Shown here piece by piece: positions 22,091 to 33,039 of a stretch of 64,000 bases of DNA. The position numbers and the translations under genes were made by a program. The stretch comes from Pisolithus tinctorius (Eukaryota > Basidiomycota > Agaricomycetes > Boletales > Pisolithaceae): assembly GCA_024663395.1 (NCBI GenBank), contig JANFAH010000009.1:310001-374000 (forward strand). Direction: 5' to 3'. Below the pieces are notes generated by a model that ran no database searches, was not told where the DNA came from, and worked only from the letters and a program-made list of their open reading frames with translations. Position 1 is the first letter of the stretch, and each line of letters begins with the position of its first letter.

Positions 22091-22700
22091 CACTTGGAGG
22101 ATCACCTTCTTCGTCCTTTACACCAACTGCTGATATACCTTGTGGTGTTGTTAGTGTTTGAGCCCTCAACAGTTCATTCTTTAATAGGACAATACTCTCT
22201 GCTTCATGTTCCTTGTCTCCATCCTCTCACACCTGTGTGATTTTCCTGGTGACATAGAGGAGATGGTAGTGTCCCAACTTCTGAAAATCACATAGTTTTT
22301 TCAATGGTATATTTGTTGACTTCATCATAGGAGTTTGTTGGTGTCCAAACTGTCCTCCATCATCTTGTTAGAGCAGCATGAGGGGCAGGGTGAGCTAAAG
22401 CACAGGGTAGGTTAGTTTGAGTGCATAAGGATGAGTGGAGTGTTTGGTCAGGGGGATGTTTCCTGAGAGTTAACACCCAGATGATTCTGATGTCATATGC
22501 AGAAGGTGTCATTCTACCTCCCCTTTCCTCTATCATCTGCCCTGCCCCTTTCTCCTCTTGTACCACTCACCTGCTGTCTGTTCTCCTCCATACCCCCTGC
22601 CTTTCAAGGAATCCTCCTAATCACCTAGGAATCCAATGCAAGTGCCATAGTTGATGGTCTCAAATTGCATCACTCTGTAAGAATGGCTTCCAACTTGCCA
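22091..22700. other. Unassigned CpG-free spacer
   Basis: Between the two minisatellites I find no gene, element end or RNA. Short frames are not supported. Confidence 0.4.
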
Positions 22701-22704
22701 TGGC

Positions 22705-23045
22705 TGGGGAAAATGGGTCTATTTAGCCTGGGGAAACCCTGAGTTCAGCATGGAAAGCAGGTCTATTTAGCCTGGGGAAAGCCCAGGATCAACCTGGCAA
22801 GCAGGTCTATTTAGCCTGTGGAAAGCCCAGGTTCTCCCTGGTAAGTGGGTCTATTTAGCCTGGGGAAAGCCCAGGATCAACCTGGAAAGCAGGTCTATTT
22901 AGCCTGGGGAAGCCCAGGTTCACCCTGGCAACTGGGTCTATTTAGCCTGGAGAAATCCCAGGATCAACCTGGACAGCAGGTCTATTTAGCCTGGGGAAAT
23001 CCCAGGATCAGCCTGGAAAGGGGGTCTATTTAGCCTGGACAAAGT
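22705..23045 (+). repeat. 43-44-bp minisatellite
   Basis: Eight imperfect tandem units with the core GGTCTATTTAGCCTGGGGAA followed by a variable CCCAGGATCAACCTGG part. The array lies about 50 bp left of the long-TIR element. Confidence 0.88.
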
Positions 23046-23092
23046 CCAATTTGGACTCCAGCTACCCTTTCATTTGATGTATAATATATATA

Positions 23093-24669
23093 CAGTGGCT
23101 CACAAAATTGTCCCAATGTTTGCATGTTTTTCATTAATTATGGTGTAGCAAGTGAACTATCATTATTGAGTCCAAAGTGTTGGTGGATGGATTAAAGCAG
23201 CTGGTCATGGCTCTCTGATGAGCCATATCACATAATATTTGGATAGAAGCTGATGGCAGAATACCCAAATGAAAATGAGAGCTCATTGGGACAATTATGT
23301 AACTTTGTGATATACTGGAGATGTAGTCCTTGGGAACACATATAAAACATGGTGAGATGCTCACCAATGCTTACATAATGTATTACATGGTCTACTGAAT
23401 GATTTGTCAACAAACAAACAATGCCAAACAGTGATTTTGTACCCCTAAGCCTCCTTGCTGCAACACAAGTCAAGAAATCACCATTCTGGCTCATCAGGGA
23501 CATTCTGTCAGGGCAACCTCAGCAAATGCTGGTGTACACTATAGTATAATCAATAGAATATGCTATCAGCACCATTGGTCTCTTCAGAAACCTGCTGGAA
23601 GTCATTTCCTGCACTGTTTCCCCACCAATGCCCCATGTGTCCTGGAACCAATCAGTACTGTGAGAGCTGAAAACAATGTGGAGGTCCAATCTAGCATTCA
23701 TCCTATCATAAACAAACCAATCACCCATTAACTAGTGCATTTCTGTGAAGGGGAAACTGGTATGGAGGTCAGGGTGAAGCTAAACCCTCTCTCACTCCAG
23801 GTAACATGGGAGGGATATGCTACTGAGCTACCAGGTTGCACATTCCTGGCCTTCTATCTGGCACTGGATATTTCCTTTAGTCTTATATGATCAAATAACT
23901 CCTTCCCAGTGATCCCCAGTTCAGCTCAGAGTACAGTCTGGCCAACCCTCCCATGATGCTGGGAGTGCCCAGGAGGGTTGTGCTTCACCTGAGCCTTCAG
24001 GCAGGCTTGTCTTCAGCTGTGATGTAGTAGTTAGTGGGTGATTGGTTTGTTTATGATAGGATGAATGCTAGATTGGACCTCCACATTGTTTTCAGCTCTC
24101 ACAGTACTGATTGGTTCCAGGACACATGGGGCATTGGTGGGGAAACAGTGCAGGAAATGACTTCCAGCAGGTTTCTGAAGAGACCAATGGTGCTGATAGC
24201 ATATTCTATTGATTATACTATAGTGTACACCAGCATTTGCTGAGGTTGCCCTGACAGAATGTCCCTGATGAGCCAGAATGGTGATTTCTTGACTTGTGTT
24301 GCAGCAAGGAGGCTTAGGGGTACAAAATCACTGTTTGGCATTGTTTGTTTGTTGACAAATCATTCAGTAGACCATGTAATACATTATGTAAGCATTGGTG
24401 AGCATCTCACCATGTTTTATATGTGTTCCCAAGGACTACATCTCCAGTATATCACAAAGTTACATAATTGTCCCAATGAGCTCTCATTTTCATTTGGGTA
24501 TTCTGCCATCAGCTTCTATCCAAATATTATGTGATATGGCTCATCAGAGAGCCATGACCAGCTGCTTTAATCCATCCACCAACACCTTGGACTCAATAAT
24601 GATAGTTCACTTGCTACACCATAATTAATGAAAAACATGCAAACATTGGGACAATTTTGTGAGCCACTG
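23093..24669. mobile_element. Long-inverted-repeat Tc1/mariner-like element without transposase
   Basis: Two arms of about 640 bp (23093-23735 and 24025-24669) are near-perfect reverse complements, separated by about 290 bp of unique sequence. The outer ends read CAGTGGCTCACAAAATTGTC and both are flanked by TA (23091-23092, 24670-24671). The end resembles the TIR of the Tc1 element at 57978-59582 (CAGTGGCTCAAAAAACTGTC), so a related transposase could have mobilised it. Each arm carries the same two short frames (91 and 69 codons), which look incidental. One arm difference is visible at 23176 against its partner near 24586. Confidence 0.88.
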
Positions 24670-24671
24670 TA

Positions 24672-25177
24672 TATATTATGGAGAAAACATTTTCTCCAAC
24701 CATATCAAATTGCTGCTCTGGAGAATCTCCAGGAACAGTGGTGGAGAATCCCCAAAAGTTGGGAATTCCCAACAAAATGACACCTATTAGGTTAATACTT
24801 ATATCAAAATCTCCAGACCTAATAGGTCTCCAAGGGGGGTTGACTGAAGTGCCTGCAGGGACTAAGAACAGCTGGCCATCACCATCAAATCCTGGATCAT
24901 GCAGCCATCTCAGACTGGTAATGGGACCTTGCATAGTCTTGATGATTTGACCCAGGGTACCTTGACTGATAGACCAGAGAAAAATGTTTCCATCATCCCC
25001 TGTGCATGCAATGAACTCACCATCAACCCCAAGCAAAGGCAATTGCTTACCTCCAGTGCCCAGACATGACCCATCCTCAGAAAAAGTTGTGCAGTTTATA
25101 GGGGTTTTGTGTCCTTCCAGTGTATGGAGGATGTGGTACTCCATTTCCCTTAGGCACAAAGTTTCAGCAATGCACAT
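24672..25177 (-). pseudogene. WD40-repeat protein fragment
   Basis: The minus-strand frame reads LHTLEGHKTPINCTTFSEDG then GEFIACTGDDGNIFLWSISQ and GPITSLRWLHD, the repeating GH..(core)..WD-like pattern of beta-propeller repeats. The second WD position reads LW. After about 24830 the frame is no longer WD40-like and runs into the arm of the neighbouring inverted-repeat element, so the gene is truncated there. About two repeats remain of a domain that needs at least seven blades. No catalytic role is expected; such proteins are scaffolds. Confidence 0.6.
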
Positions 25178-25217
25178 GCAAATCTGACTTATTTATTTAT
25201 TTACTCCTTTTGTGGAG

Positions 25218-26574
25218 TGTCATATCCATGACTCTTGGACTCAATCCTGGTCCAGTCCAGACCCCTAGCCCCTATCTCCAGTCAAGCCTGGTCTTAGTCT
25301 GGCCTAGAAAACCCAACTCCAGTCCTAGATAACCCAACTCTGGCCTGAATAACTCAAGTCTGGTGTTTTACCCCTATCTCTGGTCCACTCTAGCCTCCCA
25401 GCCTTGTGCTGCTCCACCCCAGTCCTCCCAGGTCCATGTCCAGGTCACCCAGACATAACTCCAGTCTATTTTCCTTTGTTTGTACTATATTTAGTCTAGT
25501 CCCCTTTGTTGATCTTGCTTACTGTACAAACCTGTGTCTGACTCTGGTTATGCCAGTCACCTGGTGTAGGGAACAGGTTCAAGTTCCCTAGGAGAAATTG
25601 TCTTGGTCAGGAGTTAGGGGTCAGGGAACTTGTTTTGTTTTCTTGCTTTTGTTTTTGTGTTTGTACCACTGGACTTGGTGGCGAGCAGCCATGTTGCTGA
25701 CTAAGCATGTGTGCTGTGTTTGCATGAGTTCAGTTTACTGGGGAAGCAGTACATGTCACAGGCCCTCAGAAGCAGGGTGATTTTGTCTTGCAATTTGGTG
25801 AGTTTTCGAAGTTAGAATTATTACTTTGGGGAGTACCCAAATGGCCAGGAGGACTGGCAATAGTTATTGGACAGACAGAGCTAAGTCTACATTCTAGTTC
25901 GCATTTTTACACTCTTACTACACTTCTTTTCTCCAGAGAGAACCTCCCTTTTGGGTCAAGCACAAATCTCACCCATCACTGATAATTTCTATTTCTAGGT
26001 ATCTTCATTTACCTATTCCTACACCAGACTTTGACTATTAGTCTTGGCACAGCCTCTGTGGCTGTCCTCTTGCTAATCATCTTTCTAATAGCTTATCAAC
26101 AAGTCCAGCTCTATGTTCATTACCCCAGACTGGCCTCAGGTATTTAACCCATGTACATACTTTGTAGCACCTCAGTCAGAATATCAATTTAGTATTACCC
26201 TCAACTCCATACTACACCCCAAGTCTACTCTATAGCTAAGGCCAAGCCTTAAGCTGTCCCCAGCCCCTGTCCCTGACCTCTCCCTGGCTTGCATAAGGGT
26301 ACAGCACATAAGCTGAGACCAAGGGAGGTAGATCCAACCCTGGACCAGCTTCCCCCTGTGCACTCCAAGACTGGCCAGTTTCCCATGGTCCCAGTCTTGT
26401 TCCTGCTCCCAGCCTTAAGTCCAGTCCTCCAGACTTAGCCCCTGACCTCCAGCCTTAACTCTGGTCCAACTGGACTTCACCCCTGTCTCCTGGCCTTGAC
26501 TTTGGTCAGCCAGACTTAGCCCCTGTCACCCAGTCTTGAAGCCCAGTCACCTGAGGGTAAACCTATACTTAACA
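25218..26574 (+). mobile_element. Solo LTR, TGTCATATCC family, with a nested insertion
   Basis: Starts TGTCATATCC and ends ACTTAACA. Flanked on both sides by TGGAG (25213-25217 and 26575-26579), a perfect 5-bp duplication, with no internal element sequence: a solo LTR. Without its 459-bp nested insertion it is about 898 bp, like the copy at 31095-31987. A third copy lies at 62620 to the window end. Confidence 0.88.
25565..26023. mobile_element. Nested LTR-like insertion, TGTAGGGAA...TTCCTACA
   Basis: 459 bp absent from the other two copies of the surrounding LTR. It begins TGTAGGGAAC and ends TTCCTACA, so it has TG..CA ends with a short inverted repeat. Flanks read CCTGG and CCAGA, compatible with a decayed duplication but not identical. 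No coding capacity. Confidence 0.65.
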
Positions 26575-26579
26575 TGGAG

Positions 26580-27080
26580 ATAACCAGCAATTGGCTCAGC
26601 TACACTCACAATGTGCTAGCTACTTGAGTAAGTCATGAGCTTTCTTAGTGATACAACCATGCTGAAATGTTCATGAAGTTCATGCAGTCTGGCTCTGTTG
26701 AGCCACTTCCAAGCATGCAGGTTTGGGCAGCACTTCCAGGGTTATTGTTAAGGTAACCTCAATGAAACTTGACCATAGTCATGTGATTTGATGGTGTGAT
26801 GCTGTGCTGTTAATCAAAGTTAAGTCTCCAGCAGTAGTGTGCAGGAGCAAAGTCAAGAAAAAGCAATTGTGTATGCTATGCTCAGTGGATATGCTCAATG
26901 TAAATACAGTGTATTCATAGTGACTATGGTATTATTGAGAGTATGAGGGAAAAAGGGCTTGTGAAAGATGATTACTGTAATTAAGTGATTGAAGGCAGTG
27001 TGCAAGTGGCATCAAACTCTTCCAAAATACTTGCTGGGAGTATATGGTGACCACAATATTGCTTTATTGCCCAAGCAGCT
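26580..27080. other. No recognisable feature
   Basis: CpG-free sequence between the solo LTR and the DDE transposase relic. It may include the decayed 3' end of that relic; nothing else can be supported. Confidence 0.3.
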
Positions 27081-29100
27081 TGTCATCCATCAAGTCCTTT
27101 AAGGTATGCATCCATGAATTGAGATGATCAGATTGCAAAGCTGGATGAACATGATTGATAGCAAACTTGCATCAGATAATCAGCAAACCTCTCACTGCTG
27201 CATTGTCTCCAAAGGCACAGCTTCCAATGACTCACCACACTGTGCTCCAACATTTCTTCTGAACTCAGCTGTGGTTTCATTCATAGACCCACTTTGAATA
27301 CCCCTAGCATTGCTCAATAAAATTGAGCTTGCAGTGAAATTTCAGCAAGAATATCACCTCAAATCCATGTGAATGACAAGCTGTCTCAATGATTGACTCG
27401 ATGTTCAAAATCTGATTGACCATACATCAACTGCAACAGCAGCAATCTGTCCTGTCAGAAGGACATCTAAAGTCCTTGCATTCCACTGGGAGGTGAGATG
27501 CACCTGCATAACCACATTCAATGAGGATCTGTGCCATTCCCTTGAACACCCTGCATCCATGACCCTCTGGAAAATAAAGTGGTTGGGGGACACCATTTGG
27601 TAGTTGGGCATCAGCCATTCAAATTTTTCCTTCACAGTATTTCCATTGACATCATGAACCAGCTTCCCAGTGCTGTCTTTGGCTATGACCATAACTCCCC
27701 AGCTTTCAGAGGGGAACTTTGGCATTTTGCATGCTGAAAGTGCATCGCTTGCATGCTTTGGTGGATCTTCATTATCAAAAATAAAGACATGATCACGTGA
27801 GGGTAGTGCCTTGATAGGATGTCCATTGCTCATTTTTTGAGCCACAATATCATCATTTGTGAAGTACCCACCCCATGCTTTCCCTGCCTTGAACAGCACA
27901 TGTGCATGCTCTTTCCTGTCAGGTGACTGAAGCCACCCATAGTCTGTGAAAACGAAATCAGCAACCATCAGTGAGGCCCCTTCCCCTTTTGGCTGAGGTA
28001 CAGCACTTTCATTTTGATGGACCCATCAAAGCATTCACTGATCATTTGCATAGAATGTGGACTCATCATGAAACCACATGACAACATGATGTGCATTGCC
28101 ACTCAATGGAGCCATGGTATTCACATCCTCAACAACACTGTTGTTCTCCTGGTCCACTTCCCATTTATGCATTTGTCACTGAGGGTGAGTCCATGCAGGG
28201 AGAAAGACCTGCTGACAGTAGGCTACAACATCACTGTGTTCATGACCATCAACATATTGACCTTTTACCTCTTTTTTCCATCACCAGCCCATTTTCTTCA
28301 TCCACCAGCAAGCAGTTGCTAGACTTATTGGCCACAAGATCCCCAGGTGTGTTTGGTTCTCTGCAACTTTGAGAAAGTCAACAAGATCCTTGGCACAGGC
28401 ATACTTTCCACTGCTGCACAGATGGAGGCTTAGTTCCTCAACAATAGTCTTGTCATTGATTGGTGAGGCCTTCTGTGATTTTCATTGGATTGGCAACTGA
28501 TCCCAGTCCTCAATGTATGCATGTGTCCATTTCTGGAGTCTATGAGAAAGAGCTTGTGTGCTCTGACCAAAATGAATATCCTGTGCTGTCTTGTCAGCTG
28601 CTTTAGACCAGTGTCCACCTGTTGGGTTGCCTGGCTGGGTGTCAATGTATGTCCACAAGAACCTAGCCATTTGGTCTACTCGCTTGATGGTAATCTGGGA
28701 CAAGTTTTGGTGCTGGATCCCTTTGTGGCCATGTTTCAATGACTTCATGAGTAAGTGCAAGTCATCTAATGCATGATGTGCTTCACTGACAGATGGCAGA
28801 AACCAGGATGCTCTACTCCACTTATGGCCACCTGCTTATGGCCACCTTTGTATTGCATCAAGACTTTGCTTTCTTGTCATGAGGACTTACTATCATTGCT
28901 GTCATCACCTGATGAACTACTTGTGCTGTCATCTGTGTCTGTGTCATCTGATTCTGAGCTGGAACCACTTGTATTGCCCAAGTCTGAATCTAGCCTTTTC
29001 CACTCAACCCTAGGATCCACTGGCATGTCCATGCTCATCCTGTGCAGAACCATTGTCTGGTGTTCTCTTAAATGTGACCATGTTCAAAGTAAGCCATAGG
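27080..29100 (-). pseudogene. DDE-type transposase-like gene of an Agaricomycete-specific family, decayed
   Basis: Read on the minus strand. An acidic Ser/Asp stretch (about 29000-28870) is followed by a helical N-terminal part (MARFLWTYIDTQPGN, GGHWSKAA, about 28690-28600) and VDGHEHSDVVAY (about 28240). Then the three acidic motifs appear in order: FHDESTFYAND (28074-28042), HVFIFDNE (27795-27772) and KFHCKLNFIEQCWGYSK (about 27350-27300). Between them are DYGWLQSPDRKEHAHVLFKAGKAW and, in another frame, PQPLYFPEGHGCRVFKGMA. I recall this arrangement from a large family of hypothetical Agaricomycete proteins; the D-D-E placement makes a transposase or a domesticated one likely. Stops and shifts throughout. 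No terminal repeats found. Confidence 0.65.
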
Positions 29101-29199
29101 TCATTTAAGTCAGACACATGACTCACATTCTCTTCACCTAGTTGCACTGAGCCCCCTTTCTTTTGTGGTAGATTTTCAGACCATTGGGTATGGTATGCC

Positions 29200-29800
29200 A
29201 CTTTATGCCATTGCTGCTTATGACATCTAGTGTATGCTACAGCGAACTATGCCATCCCAAATTGGTACTATTCTCTAGCTGAGGCACTGATATTTGTGCT
29301 TCATATTCTTTCAAAACTAATTACGACTATAACTCATGTATTGTGCTCCAATACAGTATACTATTAAGTGTGTATATATCATATCTATGAAACACTGCAG
29401 GGGATTTTCAAGATATTGAGCTGATGAGTTGATATTGAATATACAGTCCATTTGCAGAGCAGTGTCACACTTCATCATGTGATTATGGTCAAGTTTCGTT
29501 GAGGTCTACCTTATTTTTATGACCTTTTGTGGAGATAAATAACCAACAATTCATCCAGATAATATGCTTGTGACACAAGCCCTCATATATGATCATTGAT
29601 TGGCACAACTCTGCCACTGTCAATATTTCAATGGCAACACAAAGGAATGGTGACCCTTTCTCACCTTTGGTCTGAAAGTGTCTTTCATTGTTATTCTCAT
29701 CACAACAGATTGGCCTGCTTTGCACTGACATTCTTTCAACCCCATGCTTACCCCATTGCATGGGTCACCACAAGTGAGTGCTAATGAAGAAGGTATAAAG
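29200..29800. other. Unassigned CpG-poor spacer
   Basis: A 90-codon minus-strand frame (29489-29761) exists, but I cannot tie it to any family. No element ends seen. Confidence 0.3.
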
Positions 29801-29859
29801 TGAGGCCTGAGTGGCCATCAGCACCTTCATTTCCATCTCCCTCTTGCTTGTATAGAGCA

Positions 29860-30782
29860 ATGTCTTCACAATGCCCACAACCAGGTTCTTCCCCCTGCAA
29901 GTATGGGAGCCAGTCTCATTGCATGCAACCAAATACCTGTGTGAATAGTCACACCTGCAACCTTTGTACTTGCACCTTGTCACCATCACCTACCCCCCAA
30001 TTTCCATCCATCTCCCAGTCTCCTTTCTCATCAACCTCTTCACCTACTTCTCAGTCAACTGGCTTATCCATTTCTTCCCTGTCTGAACTCTTGTCCAGTA
30101 TCCCATCTCTCCTTTCTACACCTCTGTCTTCACCTGGTACAATGTCCTCTTCTGCATCAAAGCAGGATAACACAATAACAAAGCAACAACTTGCTAAGCT
30201 CTCTCAATTCCTTAATGATGAGATAACCAGTCTTTGCCAAGTGTGTTCCATTTTTTCTTCATTTCTTTCACTCTTCCTGATGCTTGCTTTCAGGAATGTG
30301 ATGAAATCAAACTTGAGATCAAGAAATGTGAAGAGGAGGTCACTCACCAAATTGCAGAGGCATCCAAATTGTGTGCCCTTTGTACCTCTGTACATGTGAG
30401 ACTTCTGTGCATTTGAATTCACATTTACACTATCCATTGCCTAGCTTGAGAGTGTTTGGCAGGACACAATCTTGTGTTGCATGTGCACTGAGCCATGCAC
30501 ACACCTGTTCACATATGTAATTTATTTCTGCTGATATGTCAAAAATTTTTCTCATCATTATACACCAGACTACAGGGGTGTAATCACATGTTTTGTCTGA
30601 CATGTTTATGCCAGTGGTTTCTGGAATGCCTCCACAAGGACCTACTGTCTGTGGACTTGTGTGCTTTTCCTCACCTGCACAATGCATGGAACCCACCATA
30701 CTCAGCTGAGGTGCTCAAGGAGTTGTATACACATACCTTGTCCACTGTTCCATCAGTTTGTCTTGAAGAGGCCCAAATGTGA
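29860..30782 (+). pseudogene. RING-finger protein, truncated
   Basis: Three exons fit: 29860-30240 (Ser/Pro-rich; ends TKQQLAKLSQFLNDEITSLCQ-like helix), 30294-30392 (coiled coil DEIKLEIKKCEEE then CALC) and 30576-30782. Introns have GT..AG ends. CALC in exon 2 plus CNHMFCLTC in exon 3 give a C-x2-C ... C-x-H-x2-C-x2-C RING pattern, so an E3 ubiquitin ligase type of protein is likely. The final zinc ligand pair (C-x2-C) is missing: the frame ends at CLEEAQM, about 20 bp before an LTR at 30803. CpG-free. I judge it dead or truncated by the LTR. Confidence 0.55.
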
Positions 30783-30802
30783 GAAGTGACAAAGATTATT
30801 AC

Positions 30803-31094
30803 TGTCAAGTCTGGGCCTACTCCAACCAACTCCAACACAGAGGAACAGAACTCTGACTGGTGGAGTGTCAGCAGGGATGAAGTCCACTGAGACAGAGGCA
30901 GAGCAGAATGAGGGCATTGGGTTTAGCTTGTGCACTACCCCCTTGCACAATCTCAGCCCTCATATTTCAGAGGTAGAGACCAGATGGACAGTTGGAGGTA
31001 ACTCTGACAGACAGAAGACAGAGAAAGAAGGAGTAGGAACTAAGTTGATATTCATACTGAAGAACAGCAGAGTATGGTACATGCTTTTATACTG
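30803..31094 (-). repeat. Truncated, CpG-depleted LTR related to element 1
   Basis: TGTCAAGTCTGGGCCTACTC matches the start of the element 1 LTRs with CG replaced by TG or CA. It breaks off inside the TATA region (GCTTTTATACTG), where the LTR at 31095 begins. Confidence 0.8.
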
Positions 31095-31987
31095 TGTCAT
31101 ATCCATGACTCTCAGACTCAATCCTGGTCCAGTCCAGACCCCTAGCCCCTATCTCCAGTCAAGCCTGGTCTTAGTCTGGCCTAGAAAACCCAACTCTGGT
31201 CCTAGATAACCCAACTCTGGCCTGAATAACTTAAGTCCAGTGTTTTACCCCTATTTCCAGTCCATTCTGGCCTCCTGGCCTTGTGCTGCTCCACCCCAGT
31301 CCTCCCAGGTCCATGTCCAGGTCACCTGGACATAACTCTAGTGTGTTTTCCTTTGTTTGTACACTATTTAGTCTAGTCCTCTTTACTGATCTTGCTTACT
31401 GTACAAACCTGTGTCCAACTCCAGTTATGCCAGTCACCCAGACTTTGACTATTAGTCTCAGCACCACCTCTGTGGCTGTCCTCATGCTAATCATCTTTCT
31501 AATAGCTCATCAACAAGTCTGGCTTCATGTTTGTTACTCTGGACTGGCCCATGTATTTAACCCCTGTACATACTTTGTAGCACCCTCAGTCAGAATATCA
31601 ATTTAGTATTACCCTCAACTCCATACTACACCCCAAGTCTACTCTATAGCTAAGGCTGAGCCTTAAGCTATCCCTGGCCCCTGTCCTGGACCTCTCCCCG
31701 CATAAGGGTACAGCTCATAAGCTGAGACCAAGGGAGGTAGATCCAACCCCAGACTGGTTTCCCCCTGTGTGCACCCCAAGACTGGTCAGTTTCCCATGCT
31801 ACTGGTCTTGTTCCTGCACTCCCAGCCTTAAGTCTGGTCCTCCAGACTTAGCCCCTGACCTCTGACCTTAACTCCAGTCCAACCAGACTTGGCCCCTGTC
31901 TCCCAGCCTTGATTCTGGCCACCCAGACTTAGCCCCTGTCACCCAGTCTTGAAGCCCAGTCACCCAAGGGTAAACCCATACTTAACA
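31095..31987 (+). repeat. LTR, TGTCATATCC family, second copy
   Basis: About 893 bp, TGTCATATCC...ACTTAACA, colinear with 25218-26574 minus the nested insertion. Flanks (TACTG and GTATA) do not form a duplication, so it may belong to a truncated or recombined element. Confidence 0.8.
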
Positions 31988-33029
31988 GTATATTCTGACT
32001 CACACTTGTGCAAGCCATTGCATCATGTCTAGGTCCTGCTCTAGAGCCCCTACCCATGACCTTGCCCATTGGGACCCATTGGGCTACCTCCCATCTGACT
32101 CTGGAGCCCAACCCAGAGATCTCTGCTGAAGCAGAGAGGTAACCAGTGACCCTCAGCACTCTGCACACCCCTTGGTCACATTACCCCTGGCACTATGTTC
32201 CTAATGGTTGAAACTTAATGCATCCATTCCCCTACTCCTGATCCCTGCCTGCCACTAGTTTCTTCCTGACTCTGGACTGGCCATGTCAACCCCTGAATCA
32301 GACTCACCACCAACCTGGACTCATGCTCAAGCCCACTTCCAAGTCGGAATTACCCTCTGGACTTGCCCCTGAGCTGGCCTCAACAACTGGCCTCACTTCT
32401 GTTAGCTCCTCCAAGCTACCCCTGACCCCTGGCTGGTCACCTTGGTCTTCATCTCAGTCCTTACTTCAGTCATCCCAGCACTCTATCCCAGCAGTCTAGG
32501 TCCAGTTCTACTGTACTGGATACTGGGATCACATCACTCATTTGACCCCCTGACTCCCTGATATTGGTCTCTGGACCTCTGTGCACCTTTGGTGCAGCCC
32601 CTAGTCCTGGCCCTCAACACCTTCCCTGTTCCATTGGCACTTGGCTTCAGCAGTTTTTGGGTCTGGTCTCCACCCTTGGCCTTTGCTACACCACCTTGGA
32701 GCCCAGGACCCCCTTTCTGGTTGCCAGACTGTCTGGTACCAGCCTGCCCAGCCTTGGGTTGGCTTGTCCACACTCACCCAGACTTGTCTGAAGCCACTTT
32801 GCTGCTCCTCTCAGCCTTCTTTCCCTCACTACTGGCCATCCTGGCCCTGGTCTGATTCAACCACCTCACCCAGACTTGTCTGGACCTGTGACTAGGTCTT
32901 GCACCAGTCCTGGCTTTCCTCAGACCCTCCTGTTCCTCACAGACCCCTCCTGGGTCCCCTGTCCCTTGTCCCAGTCCTGCACTAGCCTGCTACCATCTCT
33001 ACCCTACTTCCAAAGGCTGTTTGGCTTGA
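31988..33029. other. Pyrimidine-rich, CpG-poor sequence without genes
   Basis: Dominated by CTGGCC/CCAGTC-like words on the plus strand. Short frames are not convincing. It ends in a G8 tract (about 33030-33037) that looks like an orphan polypurine tract. Confidence 0.35.
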
Positions 33030-33039
33030 GGGGGGGGTG

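Noticed and set aside
21391..22240. Long frames on both strands in the 21-bp array, up to 210 codons
   Set aside because: Produced by a stop-free repeat whose period is a multiple of three.
23228..24534. Duplicated 91- and 69-codon ORFs in the inverted-repeat arms
   Set aside because: They are the same sequence in both arms, lack any motif, and are not part of a transposase; treated as incidental.
33030..33037. G8 tract as the polypurine tract of a complete element
   Set aside because: No LTR follows; the next sequence is integrase. Kept only as an orphan tract.
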